Below are positions 22,407 through 33,025 of a DNA stretch of 64,000 bases, one piece after another. The stretch is taken from assembly GCA_036245525.1 (NCBI GenBank), contig BTPG01000004.1, positions 47,198,823-47,262,822 on the forward strand, read 5' to 3'. How positions within the stretch are numbered: the first letter of the stretch is position 1; each line of letters begins with the position of its first letter. The stretch is from Semisulcospira habei. Lineage: Eukaryota > Mollusca > Gastropoda > Semisulcospiridae. The translations under genes and the position numbers were made by a program. The notes beneath the pieces were generated by a model. The model was not told where the DNA came from. It ran no database searches and saw nothing but the letters and a program-made list of their open reading frames with translations.

Positions 22407-23129
22407 GAGGGCAACTTCCAAATTTGGGGATTTTGGTCCTGGGGCAAAACGTGTTAAGCATAAGCATGTGCATTGGTAACAGTCTGCTGAGACCAATTTG
22501 CATACATGTTTCTCCAACAGCTGTGGCTTTTAGTCGTTGAATCAACAAAGATTTCAAAACAAAATATGCATCCATTGGTGTGGTAGAGTGTGATTTTTGA
22601 GTGTATAAGATGTGTATCAGAGAGAGTTAGTTATTTGGGTTTAACGCTGAGCAGGCAACCAAGGCCATCTCACAGCGAGTATCAGAGAGAGAGAGTTTGC
22701 TTTAGTAACTTGTAGTAGGTAATATGTCTCTTGGTTTCACCAGCTGGTCAGCTTGTAACCTTGACCTTTGAACTTAACCTTTTTTGCACTCTTTAAGTTC
22801 AGCCTAGAAACTTCCAGATATATTTATGTGCTGCACGTGAACAGTGTTCACATAAACCGGTTCAGCTATTTACCATAACCTTGTGTCACTTTTACCTTTG
22901 CTTTTGAAAGAGAAACTTGAACTATTGACTTGCTCTCTATCTACATTTTGGTATCTTGATGTTGGGAAACCACATTTTCTGTAAGTACAACTATTTGATA
23001 TTTTGCTTTACTGTGTATTTGAAACTAAGCTATGCTGGTTTTACTCTTCTTTTTATTGTAAGATCAGGTTTGCTGATCATTTTGTGGTTTTGTGGAAGCA
23101 TGTGACTTACCTGAGTTTGATGTATCAGT

Positions 23130-23140
23130 ACAGCTCTATG
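23130..23140. repeat. Target-site duplication, left copy (ACAGCTCTATG)
   Basis: Identical to 25692-25702; together they delimit the non-LTR insertion between them. Confidence 0.85.
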
Positions 23141-23430
23141 AGAGCCGTCTTTCTGATGCAGGCCTGCCTGACCAGTAGAGGGTGTACCCAGCACCAAGTT
23201 CTTGGAGGCTGCCTTCGTCCGGAAGGCGTACTTCGCTGAGTGCGGCGATGTCGATGTTTAACCTCCGCAATTCATGGGCAATGAGGGCGGAGCGACGTTC
23301 AGGGTGTCCGCTGTCTGCTTTGTCGAGCATGGTTCGGACGTTCCAGCATGCTACGTTGAGTCCGGTCGTGGTCGTCATGAGAGTAGATCCGTTATTCTTT
23401 CTTGTTTTTTGACCGCAGGAGAAGATGCCC
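23141..23430 (-). pseudogene. Inverted endonuclease N-terminus of LINE copy 1
   Basis: The minus-strand frame reads LNVACWNVRTMLDK, then RRLNIDIAALSEVRLPDEGS and YTLYWSGRP. These are the N-W-N-R start and the A-L-S-E-x-R motif (with the catalytic Glu) of AP-like endonucleases in non-LTR retrotransposons. It runs opposite to the rest of the element and stops at the inversion junction around 23430, so it cannot be read with the reverse transcriptase. Confidence 0.85.
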
Positions 23431-23436
23431 GTTGAC

Positions 23437-25691
23437 CGCCAGAAAGAAGAACAAAGACTGGTTTGACGAAAACGATGTAGAGATCCAGGAACACCTAGCA
23501 AAAAAAAGAGCCGCCCATCAGGCTCACCTAGCCCAGCCTTCCTGCCCTGTGAAGAAGTCTGCCTTCCGCCTCGTCTGCAGCAGTCTCCAGCGCAAGCTCA
23601 GAGATCTCCAGAATGAGTGGTGGACCAGACTTGCACAGAGGACCCAGCTTTGCGCTGACAATGGTGACTACAGGGGTTTCTACGAAGCACTGAAAGCAGT
23701 GTATGGCCCCAGGCACCTGGTACAAAGTCCCCTGCGAAGCGCGAACGGCCAGGCACTCCTCACAGATAATACCTCCATCTTGAACCGCTGGTCGGAATAC
23801 TTTCAGAGCCTCTTCAGCGCTGAGCGCACTGTTCAAGAAGCAGTCGTCCTACAAATTCCACACCTCCCAGTAAAGGTTGAATTGGACGAACCGCCCACCG
23901 CTGAAGAGACCCTCACAGCCATCCACCAGCTCAAGAGTGGCAAAGCAGCAGGCATTGATGGAATACCGCCAGAGATCTGGAAACATGGAGGCACAGCACT
24001 GCACAACAAGCTCCATGACCTGTTTCTCTGCTGCTGGGAGGAAGGAACACTACCAAAAGATCTCCGTGATGCAGTCGTTATCACCCTGTACAAGAACAAA
24101 GGCGAGAAGTCTGACTGTTCCAACTATCGGGGAATTACCCTGCTGTCCATTGCTGGGAAAATCCTTGCAAGGCTGCTCCTGAATCGGCTGGTACCTGCCA
24201 TCGCTGAAGACCAACTCCCAGAGGGCCAGTGTGGCTTCAGAGCAAACAGGAGCACCACCGATATGGTCTTTGTGCTGAGACAGCTACAGGAGAAGTGCCG
24301 CGAGCAGAACAAAGGGCTGTATGTAACATTTGTCGACTTAACAAAAGCGTTCGACACTGTGAGCAGGCAAGGCATGTGGCAGATCCTGGAGCGACTTGGC
24401 TGTCCCCCAAAGTTCCTCAACATGATTGTCCAGCTACACGAGGACCAGCAAGGCCAGGTCAGACTCAACAATGACCTCTCAGAACCATTCCCTATTCTCA
24501 ACGGTGTAAAGCAGGGCTGCGTGCTGGCACCGACCCTCTTCACCATCTTTTTTAGCATGATGTTGAAGCAGGCCACAGTGGACCTCGATGATGACGATGC
24601 AGTGTACATCAGGTATCGTCTCGATGGCAGCCTGTTCAACCTCAGACGACTGCAAGCCCACACGAAAACCCTAGACCAACTGATTCGTGAGCTGCTTTTT
24701 GCTGATGATGCTGCCCTCGTTGCACACACAGAGAGAGCCCTGCAGCGCATCACGTCTTGCTTCGCAGATGCTGCCCAGCTCTTTGGACTCGAGGTCAGTC
24801 TTAAAAAGACAGAGGTCCTCCATCAGCCGGCACCCAAGACAGTGTACCGCCCTCCTCACATCACCATCGGCGAGTCTGAACTAAAGTCAGTGCACCAGTT
24901 TACTTACCTTGGCTGCATTATCACGTCGGACGCCAAGCTGGACAAGGAGCTTGACAGCAGGCTGGCAAAAGCGAACAGCGCTTTCGGGCGACTTTTCAAG
25001 CGGGTGTGGCACAATCAACAGCTGAAAACAGGCACCAAGATCAGCGTGTACAGAGCTGTGGTCCTCACCACCCTGCTGTATGGTTCAGAGTCCTGGGCCC
25101 TCTACCGCAGCCAACGACTCCTCGAACGCTTCCACCAGCGCTGCCTGCGAACCATCCTGGGCATTCACTGGAGTGACTATGTCACCAACGTCGAGGTCCT
25201 TGAACAGGCTGAAACTGTGAGCATCGAGGCTTTGCTGCTGCGGACACAGCTCCGCTGGGCGGGGCATGTCTCCAGGATGGAGGATCATCGCCTACCAAAG
25301 ATCACCCTGTTCGGCGAGCTTGCTACTGGACACCGTGACAGAGGGGCACCAAAGAAGAGATACAAAGACTGTCTCAAGAAGTCACTTAGTGCCTGCCAAA
25401 TCGACCACCACCAGTGGTCTTCGCTTGCTGCGGACCGTGACACCTGGCGCTCCACCATTTACAAGGCAGCTGTCTCCTTTGAGGACTCTCGCAGAGCTAG
25501 CCTTAAGGACAAGCGGCTCAGGAGAAAAAAACAGAGATGCCGCAGCTCAGAACCCTGGCCATACCTTCCCCTGCAGCCACTGCGGTCGAACCTGCCTGTC
25601 TCGGATTGGCCTCCGCAGCCACGAACAAGCCTGCAGACGTCGTGGGCAACTCCTATAAAATCTTCGTTCGCGAAGTCAAGCCAAGAGAGAG
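23437..25691 (+). pseudogene. LINE copy 1 reverse transcriptase (long frame, 3' frameshift)
   Basis: An open frame of about 700 codons from [20 protein letters not shown] onward. RT motifs in order are [17 protein letters not shown] (motif A), [17 protein letters not shown] (B), [11 protein letters not shown] (C with the catalytic Asp pair) and [17 protein letters not shown]. Compared with copy 2 it lacks one codon (YRSQRLL against YRSQLRLL) and has one extra A in an A-run near 25530, which shifts the frame and removes the C-terminal FPCSHCG zinc finger. Family placement beyond AP-endonuclease LINE is left open (I/Nimb-like or RTE-like). Confidence 0.88.
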
Positions 25692-25702
25692 ACAGCTCTA
25701 TG
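25692..25702. repeat. Target-site duplication, right copy (ACAGCTCTATG)
   Basis: Exact match to 23130-23140, directly after the GAGAGAG tail of the LINE. Confidence 0.85.
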
Positions 25703-26356
25703 GTAGTGGTTTTTGTCAGCTGCAGTAATTCAGCAAACCATGTATTGTAGCTAAGATTAGTTGGTTACTAGTTTCCAATCTTTTACACTTGTGCCATGTT
25801 GAAAATGGTGAACATTGTTTGCATGTTTCAATGAGTGTGATACATGTACATCTGTTCTACTCATGACTAGTAGTCTGCAACTGTTAGTTTTATGACTGCA
25901 TTGTTTCTGTTGCAGGACATTTATTTTCCTACGTGTCCTAATAACAGTCAAAAAGCAGAACCCCAGCGTTGTCTTTCATCCAAATAGGGAGATAACTGCT
26001 ACATTGGCAGGGAAAGGGTTACATTGAAAAATTAGATCGATTAAATCAACCAATCTCTCTCTTTCTGTCCAGTAGTGACTTTATGTGTGTAAGGTGTGTA
26101 AGAGACAGGGAGATTAGAGTACATGCAGAGTACGGGCATGCCACTGTGTGTGCACTCATGTGTATGTGGTTGAGCGGTCTGGAACACTGGTATAAGTTGC
26201 CAGTATAAAACTAGCCATATGAGGATGACATAAAAATACCATTAAAATACAGGTACAGATTTTCAAAACAGTACACAACTGTAACATAACACTAAGTTGA
26301 CCAACAGTCACTGGAAACAAGACTGCATGGAGAAAAGTTAAAATACATGTACTTAC
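25703..26356. other. Legumain intron 2, proximal part
   Basis: AT-rich, noncoding; no repeat recognised. Confidence 0.4.
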
Positions 26357-26454
26357 TCGGTGTTGTGTGCAATGTCATCATACATCATGACGACGATGTT
26401 TTCCTCTGGTATACCGTGGTTGCGTACAATATGATATGCATGGCACACATCAGC
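26357..26454 (-). CDS. LGMN: Legumain exon 2: ADVCHAYH to MMYDD block
   Basis: The 98-nt exon lies between acceptor TTGCAG and donor GTAAGT and encodes residues 41-72 plus two bases of codon 73. The translation begins [17 protein letters not shown] and ends [14 protein letters not shown], which are family signatures of legumains (the human equivalents are ADACHAYQ and VVMMYDD). The phase-0 entry follows exon 1 exactly and the phase-2 exit is completed by the first base of exon 3. It is too short and too internal to show up as an ordinary open reading frame and was found by translating the minus strand between splice signals. The flanking introns hold a non-LTR element on each side. Confidence 0.9.
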
Positions 26455-27439
26455 CTGCAACACGATTACAGGACAGTTTGAGGACTATGTGCACCAGTAT
26501 ATTAACTACTGTGAAATCAGATAAATATATTACTGCCATGGCATGTGGAACAATAAACCAACTAAAACTCACTGTCGAGAAAAAAGAAATCCATCCAACT
26601 GCAACAGGTATAGATCCGCAGGAGGTCCTGCAGTTGCAGGGGCTCATATTTAACCCTGGCCAGGGCCTCAGTTATTTTAGGGGGCTCTAGAACCAAGGCC
26701 CTGACTCCATCTATAAAGAAGACACGTAAACTGGATGATCTGGTGGCGACGCATAAGATATTTTGGATCATCACACCCTCCGAAAACCTAAGTTCACTGC
26801 ATAAATCATGGCATGAGGTGAATTGTTTTCATTGTTAAAAAGAAAGAAAAAAACTTTTTTCAACACGTTTTTTTGTCCACCAGAGATTTGTCTTTGTAAA
26901 AATATTTAGCTGGTGGTGCAGAATTTCTTATTATTTTTCTTTCGTAAAGAGCCCTCTCAAGGAGTACAGTGTTGTGCAAGAATCATATGTACTGCATGAA
27001 TGAGGTGTCAAAGAAATTATGATCTACAACAATATGACGTCATCTTGCTGTCGAGTGACATAAATGTTTTTTTGTTACCATCATCATATACTAACGACGC
27101 GCAATCTATTTATCCTAAATTTTTCAATTTCTTGTGGACAAAATGGTGGGAGGTCTGAAATCGTTCACATCGCAGCACCTGGCAGTGACTTGTGCATTGA
27201 CTAGAACCTTCTACACGAGTTTATGGTGGCAGAGCAGCTCCAGGTAGGTAGCTTTTCTGCTTCCTTCCTTTCTTTTTTTAATATTTCTGTCACTTAGCAC
27301 TGCGCCACAACTCCTACACCTCTTAGTCTTATACATAACAGGGACTCCAAAGGCTGTTCCTTGGCATGTGCTGGGTTTACGAGATAGTTCTCAAAAGGAT
27401 CTATACCTCTTGTCAAAACCACTTTGTTTCCATGCTCAT

Positions 27440-27653
27440 TTAACCCATTCAGCCCCGACGCACTACAGCAGGAGATGGGTCGACCATGATAATTCAAGGG
27501 TAGTTCCAGATTAGCTTGGCGCCTGTTGATGCCAAGCTAATCTGGCACTACCCTTGAATTATCATGGTCGATCCATCTCCTGCATCAGGTGCATAGTTGT
27601 TAGATGACGCCTCCAAAATTTCGGAAATACGTGCGCTGGGCTGAATGAGTTAA
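27440..27653. repeat. Foldback element, family A (214 bp, well preserved)
   Basis: Outer arms TTAACCCATTCAGCCC and GGGCTGAATGAGTTAA. The inner arms begin GCAGGAGATGGGTCGACC and run about 55 bp each to a short TGTTGATG-type loop. Near the inner arm it carries the CTAATCTGGCACTACCCTTG word shared by all family A copies. Confidence 0.9.
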
Positions 27654-27953
27654 AGGCTTGGGGATCTTTGATGCTGAATTTACAACAAATTCAAAAACAC
27701 AATCTGTGTCCACAGAGAATGAAGGGGTTAAAGAGGCTGCTGACTATTTTCTAGACGTAAAGTGCTAAAGCAACAGGTCGCACTGCATCCTTAGTGAAAC
27801 TGGTCATGTGCACCGTATGACCAGGAAATTTGTTCGACCAGGACATACAATTTGCTTAAACTGACGTTGAAATGTCAATTGTCAACTGCCTCAGTCTATA
27901 ATCAATGGATATAAATTGGCTCTAACTTTACATAATATATAATACATATAATG

Positions 27954-27976
27954 ATATATATATATATATATATACA
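27954..27976. repeat. (TA)n microsatellite
   Basis: Short uninterrupted AT run. Confidence 0.9.
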
Positions 27977-28078
27977 GCATAAATCTTCATAAGCCCTTCT
28001 GCTGCAGGAAAATCTATGCATCTTTTAGATAGAAGATTTATCTGTAGGACCGGTGTGGGAAATTCCAACAGTCATTGA

Positions 28079-28273
28079 TTAACCCATTTAGCCCTGATGC
28101 ACTACAGCAGAAGGATCGACCATGATAACTCAAGGGTAGCGCCAAGATTAGCACCAAACTAATCTAGCACCACCCTTGAATTATCATGGTCGATCCATCT
28201 CCTGCAATTGGTACATAGTTGTTAGGCGACACCTAATATTTGGGAAATGCGGCCATGCGGTTGAATGGGTTAA
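28079..28273. repeat. Foldback element, family A (loop-shortened)
   Basis: Same outer and inner arms as 27440-27653; the centre has lost the GGCGCC core. Confidence 0.85.
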
Positions 28274-28311
28274 CTTATTTGAGAACTTCCACAGACTGAT
28301 GAAATCTGCAT

Positions 28312-28560
28312 TAACCCATTAAATCCTGAGGCTGAAATTGTTCAAATCTATATACTGTCCTATGAAGACTGCATTACACATTAGGACTAGGAGATGGATC
28401 AACCATTTTAGTTTTAAGGGTGGTGCCAAAGTAGCTTGGTGCCACCAGGTGCAAAGCTATTCTGGCACTACCCTTAACTCATTTGAGATGTGCCGCCTCC
28501 AGCTACGCAGCTTAAGGAGGCGGCACATCTCGAATGAGTGAAACTATCGTAGTCAACTTT
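28312..28560. repeat. Foldback element, frame B, interrupted by a second foldback
   Basis: Runs from TTAACCCATTAAATCCTGAG through GGTGGTGCCAAAGTAGC to the complementary arm, then is broken at 28474 by an independent palindrome (28474-28542) and resumes with AAACTATCGTAGTCAACTTT. Confidence 0.75.
28474..28542. repeat. Foldback element, GCCGCCTCC family D, nested
   Basis: Arms CTCATTTGAGATGTGCCGCC and GGCGGCACATCTCGAATGAG with a short AGCTACGCAGCTTA-like centre. Related copies are at 61.55 and 63.64 kb. Confidence 0.85.
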
Positions 28561-29399
28561 ATTTCATGCAGCAGTGTATCAAGATGGAAAGGGTTTATAG
28601 ATGAGCTGCATACAGCTCATGCTGCAAGTAAAGTCAACTTCACATTCTGGCTCCACCAAATAACATACCTGGCGAACAATTTTTCTGTAATCCATGAAAG
28701 CACTAATGCCCAAGCAGTTCCCAATGTGCAAAAAGCCATCGGGCTGACGTCACCTGCCATTGGCCTGCGCATACCTGTGCGCGGTCAGATGCGGCATGAT
28801 GGCCTTTTGCGCACTGGGTTTATACCGCGTGCCTCTCTCTACTTAGTATTTTTGTGGGCTGAAATGTGATGGAACCAGCCTTCAAAGTGGACTCAACGGC
28901 ATGTTTACGCCCGATGCCCCTAAAATTACAAATGTGCTTTGGATGGCCCAAATGTGCTTCTGATGGCAGCAAACCTGATAATCATTTCTTATATCAATCT
29001 GATCCCGTCTAATGACCACCCTGAGGGTGCCCAATGGACTACCACCTTGAGGTGGTTGGGGGGCTTGCGTGTCTCAGTGACGTGGAGAGCTATGCTGGCC
29101 GGAGATTAATGCTCCTGGTGGGGTTTTCCAAGCCAGACAGGTTGAAGGGTAGAGACCAGACAAAGTGTGGTCCCTGGTCCTCCAGGTTGGGGGTTTGGCA
29201 CAGAGCTAACCACTCTGCCCTAGAAAACATTCCCTGGTTATGGAAACAGCAACGGAATCAACATCCACGAGCAGGTGTGATGGGCCTCTCGAGTCACCTC
29301 AGGAGACTTGTATGAATGGCAGTGGTGAAAGCCACTTTGTGGAAGCCACTGACAGGAAGACAGAGGTCTTGAACACCAAAACCATGACAAGGATAGGTT

Positions 29400-29891
29400 T
29401 TGGGAATGTCCGTATCAAACGGGCAAACTGGCGCAAGTAACAGCAGAAATGCGCCGATACAATCTACATATATATTAGTCATAAGCGAGAGCAGATGGAC
29501 TAGATCAGGAAAAGTGACAACATCAACAGGAGAGACAGTTCTATATTCAGGAAGAGAGGACAATCAGCATGAAGGAGTTGCCATCATCTTGAGAAAAGGA
29601 GTGGAAAGGAGCATAATAGAATGGAAACCCCTCAACAGTAGATTAATGAGAATAAGAGCAAAAGAAAAACAAGTGAATATGACTATCATCCAGTGCTACA
29701 GTCCTACCAATGACAGCGATGATGAAATAAAAGACCTTTTTTTACGCACAGTTAGAGGCAGAATTAAGTCAACACCAGGGCACGACGTGTTGATCATCAT
29801 GGGCGACTTGAATGCAAAGGTAGGGAGCAACAACACCAACAACAAACGTGCAATGGGAACACACAGATGCAGGAAGATGAATGAAAACTGA
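29400..29891 (+). pseudogene. Endonuclease remnant of the old LINE
   Basis: The frame contains VISESRWTRSGKVTTSTGET, then VLYSGREDN, EGVAIILRKGVERSII and DVLIIMGDLNAKVGSNN. The ESRW and GDLNAKVG segments are signature positions of AP-like LINE endonucleases (GDxN holds a catalytic Asp and Asn). The upstream start TRIGFGNVR is readable just before, in another frame, and a stop follows MNEN. The gene is broken but easily recognised. Confidence 0.85.
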
Positions 29892-30062
29892 GAAAGACTG
29901 ACAGAGTTTTGCACCACCAACAACCTGGTAGAGAGAAGAAACGAGCAAAGGAATGGATCAAGACAAACACCTAGAAAGTTATAGAAGAAAGATGTAAGTT
30001 GAAGAGACAGATGATCAGTACTCAATCAGAAAGACTGCAAGAAAGATACAAGCAGCAATACA

Positions 30063-31310
30063 GTGAGGCCAACAAACAAGAAAATGGTACGCGCTGACCG
30101 TCGTGATTTTGCCGACGAACTAGCGAGAGAGGCGGAGAGTGCTGCAGCCCGAGGAGAACAAAATCAACTATACAGAATCACCAAACAGATCAGCGGCAAA
30201 TACCACTCTACAGTCAGCCCACCCATCAAAGACGAGGAAGGAAAGCTTCTCACAACTCGAGCGGAACAAGACGCATGCTGGGCTGAACATTAAAAAAAAA
30301 TACTGAACAGAGAAACACCAGAAGAAAACGCTGATATTCCGGAAAAAGAGGTAGATTTAGACATCATCGTTAAACCCCCTGCTAAAGAAGAAATCATAGC
30401 GGCCATCAAGAAACTGAAGAACAACAAAGCCCCAGGACAAGACAACCTCAATGCAGAATTATTTAAGATGGATCCAGAGATGGCACCTGGAATACTAGAA
30501 CCACTTTTCAGAACAATTTGGACAGAAGCTTGCGTACCCGAGGATTGGACCAGGGGGGTGATTATCAAGATTCCAAAGAAGAGCACCCGCAATTTTGCAA
30601 CAACTGGCGCGGTATCACCCTTCTGTCAATCCCCAGCAAGATCCTCGCCGATGTGATTAAAAGCAGATTATCTTCGACAGTTGATACAACATTGAGAAAA
30701 GAACAGGCAGGTTTCAGAAAAGGGAGGAATTGTATAGAACAGATTTTTGCTCTGCGAAACATCATAGAACAGAGTGCAGAATGGCAAAGACAACTCTATG
30801 TGAATTTCATAGACTTTAAGAAAGCCTTTGATAGCATACACAGAGATAGCTTGTGGCGCATCTTGAGGAATCCCAAACTACATGGTGGAGCTCATCAAGA
30901 GTTTCTACAACAATTATAGCTGCTGTGTGGGAGGAAGCGACATCTGGTTTGAAGTGACAACCGGTATCCAGCGAGCAATCTCATCATTGACTGGGTGATG
31001 CAACGCACGACAGAGACGAGACATACCGGCATCAGATGGACGCTCTTCTCCACACTTTTAGATTTGGACTTTGCCGATGACTTGGCACTAATGCCTCGCA
31101 CCTATAAACATATGCAGGATAAGACGGACAGATTGAACCAGTACAGTTCCCAAGTTGGCCTCAAGATCAGCCAGAAGAAATCGGAAGTGATGACCATGAA
31201 CACTGCTACACAAGCTCCCATCAAAGTCAACAACGATTTACCCTTTACCTGGGCAGCAGCATCATACCAGATGGCGGAAGCAAGAAAGACATTCAAAATA
31301 GACTGAATAA
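30063..31310 (+). pseudogene. Reverse-transcriptase remnant of the old LINE
   Basis: Successive frames carry the RT in order: DFADELAREAESAAARGEQN (linker), KKLKNNKAPGQDNLNAEL (start of RT), [40 protein letters not shown] (motif A) and LDFADDLALMPRTYKHM (motif C). Motif B (G-RQGC) is damaged or lost near 30930-31000. At least four frame changes or stops are needed, so it is inactive. Confidence 0.85.
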
Positions 31311-31418
31311 AGCAAGGAGTGCCTGCATCAGCATGAACAACATCTGGAAGTCCTCACAATACAGTGTGGGTACCAAGCTAAAACTCTACAACAGCTGTGT
31401 TGTACCAGTACTCCTTTA

Positions 31419-32033
31419 AGGCTGTTCTTAATTAAACGAACCTTAGTTCGCGAACTCTGACGATCTAGAGTTTACGATCTCAGGCGAACCAGGTTGGTTC
31501 TTAATTGAATGATCTAAAGATACGGCGAACCTAGTTCGAAGTAGTTCACGAACCTCGGCAAACCATAGTTCGCTGTCGCAAAAAGACCGCTCAACATGTC
31601 GAGCGATCCAAGGCGAACCTTTTCTCCGATTGGTCAAAACTTTTACCCTCTTCTGCGTTGGAGATAAGCAGATAGTCACCGATAGAAACAACTATGGCGG
31701 ATGTCGATATTTCACTCGTGCGAAGAACAAGACCTATTTTTACTGATTTTTTGGGAGGCGGAATGCTGTTTGTGGGATCGCTACTGCAAGGAGTACAAAA
31801 ACAAAAATCGTTCAAATCGCGAAACAACATAGCGGCAGCCATTTTGAACACCTTCGCAGATAGTAAGTACACTGAATCAAGCACTTCAGTTAAGAAAGAG
31901 AACCATGGCAAACCTGGTTTGCTGAAGCTCACCTAGGTTCGTTAACCTCAATTAAGAAACAAAGCAAAAGATCGCCGATCTTCTCCGATCTAGGTTTGCC
32001 GATCAAAAGTACGTCCAATTTAAAGAACAGCTT
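31419..32033. mobile_element. 615-bp MITE with TTA target duplication, inside the LINE
   Basis: Starts AGGCTGTTCTTAATT and ends AATTTAAAGAACAGCTT, near-perfect inverted ends, with internal GGTTCG / CGAACC motifs. TTA flanks both sides (31416-31418, 32034-32036), and removing it restores the LINE reading VVPVLLYGAE. A 3-bp TTA duplication suggests the PIF/Harbinger group. An 80-codon open frame (31694-31936) inside has no recognised domain. Confidence 0.75.
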
Positions 32034-32110
32034 TTACGGAGCAGAATGACGCAACAAGACCTCACTAAGCTGTCCACATTCCATACCAAGAACCTCAGGA
32101 GAATACTCTG

Positions 32111-32688
32111 GGGCGGTCCGTGGCGCAGTTGCCATATTCCTTCTGCATATGAAGGTAAGTAGCGGCTATTGTCTCTGTTTGTTTGTCTATTTTGACAAAG
32201 GGTATTTACCCGAAATATTAATAAATTGTGTTGTACCGTTTTTTCTAAGCGTGTTTCTTTCACCGTTGGGTACTTCTTTGCAGTGGTTAAGGCGCCTGCC
32301 ACCAATGCCAAAGGTGCGTGGTTCGATACCGGGTTCCGGTGTTGGACTTTTCTCCTCTGGTAAGTGTCACCGTTAATTCGGGCGGACCGTCGGGGGTTCT
32401 TTCTCCGGGTACTCCGGTTCTTCCACCCCCCCCCCCCCTATCCCCCCACCCTTCGGTACCGGTCTCAGGCCACTTTACAAATTTCAAATACAAGCGATCA
32501 AAAATCTCTGTAACTTCAGTAGCTGACTGGCCCTTCGTTTGTCTTGTACTGTGTTTGTCTTAAATGGCGTAAATCCGTGTCTGTTTCATGAGTGTGTGTG
32601 TTGGGTTTCAGGCGCGGCGCTTTGAGTCGATTTCCCCAAAATTGAGAAAAAGCGCCTATATAATAACGGTATTATTATTATTATTATA
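32111..32688 (+). mobile_element. tRNA-derived SINE with an internal insertion
   Basis: The head CGGTCCGTGGCGCAGT / GTGGTTAAGGCGCCTGCC carries an A-box-like TGGCGCAGTGGTTAAGG once the insert at about 32130-32281 is set aside. A B-box-like GGTTCGATACC follows near 32320. The tail is AAAGCGCCTATATAATAACG and (TAT)n. It splits the LINE after RRILW and before IFWPNNI. Confidence 0.75.
32130..32281. mobile_element. Insertion inside the SINE, shared with 51.5 kb
   Basis: Contains CTATTTTGACAAAGGGTATT, then ACCCGAAATATTAAT and TTTTCTAAGCGTGTTTCTTT. The same string with changes occurs at 51455-51580. The small hairpin and CGAAA recall ends of Penelope-like elements, but this is a guess. Confidence 0.5.
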
Positions 32689-32689
32689 T

Positions 32690-33025
32690 TTTGGCCAAAT
32701 AATATCTCCAATGAAGACCTACTGTCCCGCTGCAAACAAGACGACATAGCCACAACAATCGTGAAAAGACGTTGGCGATGGATTGGACATGTGCTGCGAA
32801 GAGAAGACAGCTCCATCATTAAAACAGCCCTACACTGGACACCAGATGGTAAGAGGAAGAGAGGATGGCCAAAGTTCACCTGGCAACGAACAGTGGAACA
32901 AGAACTGAAAAACCACCACCACACCTGGGGAACGATAGGCACTCTGGCCCGTGACCGACTGAAGTGGAGAGATTTCGTTACTGCCCTATGCGCCTTCGGC
33001 GTTACGGGCTGTAAGCAAGTAAGTA
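32690..33025 (+). pseudogene. C-terminal RT remnant of the old LINE
   Basis: Reads FWPNNISNEDLLSRCKQDDI, then KRRWRWIGHVLRREDSSIIK, and GKRKRGWPKFTWQRTVEQEL. A W-WIGH-LR segment followed by G-RKRG-P--TW is the usual C-terminal tail of this LINE type. It stays in one frame to about 33000 and ends at the GCAAGTAAGTA 3' tail of the element. Confidence 0.85.

Larger units (their letters stand above)
23141..25691 (+). mobile_element. Non-LTR retrotransposon copy 1, 5'-inverted, with 11-bp TSD
   Basis: A 2.55-kb insertion in legumain intron 2. The left 0.3 kb encodes the start of the AP-type endonuclease on the minus strand; the remainder (23437-25691) encodes the reverse transcriptase on the plus strand. 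The endonuclease middle is missing. This is the pattern of twin priming during target-primed reverse transcription. The 3' end is AAGCCAAGAGAGAGA, shared with the sister copy at 54253-56995, and an 11-bp duplication flanks the whole. Confidence 0.9.
28990..33025 (+). mobile_element. Old non-LTR retrotransposon (AP-endonuclease LINE), decayed and nested
   Basis: Lies in legumain intron 1, antisense to the gene. It starts near CCCGTCTAATGACCACC with a noncoding leader, then has an endonuclease (29400-29891), an RT in several frames (30063-31310), a gap filled by a 615-bp MITE (31419-32033), more RT C-terminal sequence (32034-32110), a SINE-like insertion (32111-32688) and a final C-terminal part (32690-33020). 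The 3' end is near CAAGTAAGTA. It differs from copies 1 and 2 in sequence and is clearly older. Confidence 0.85.
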
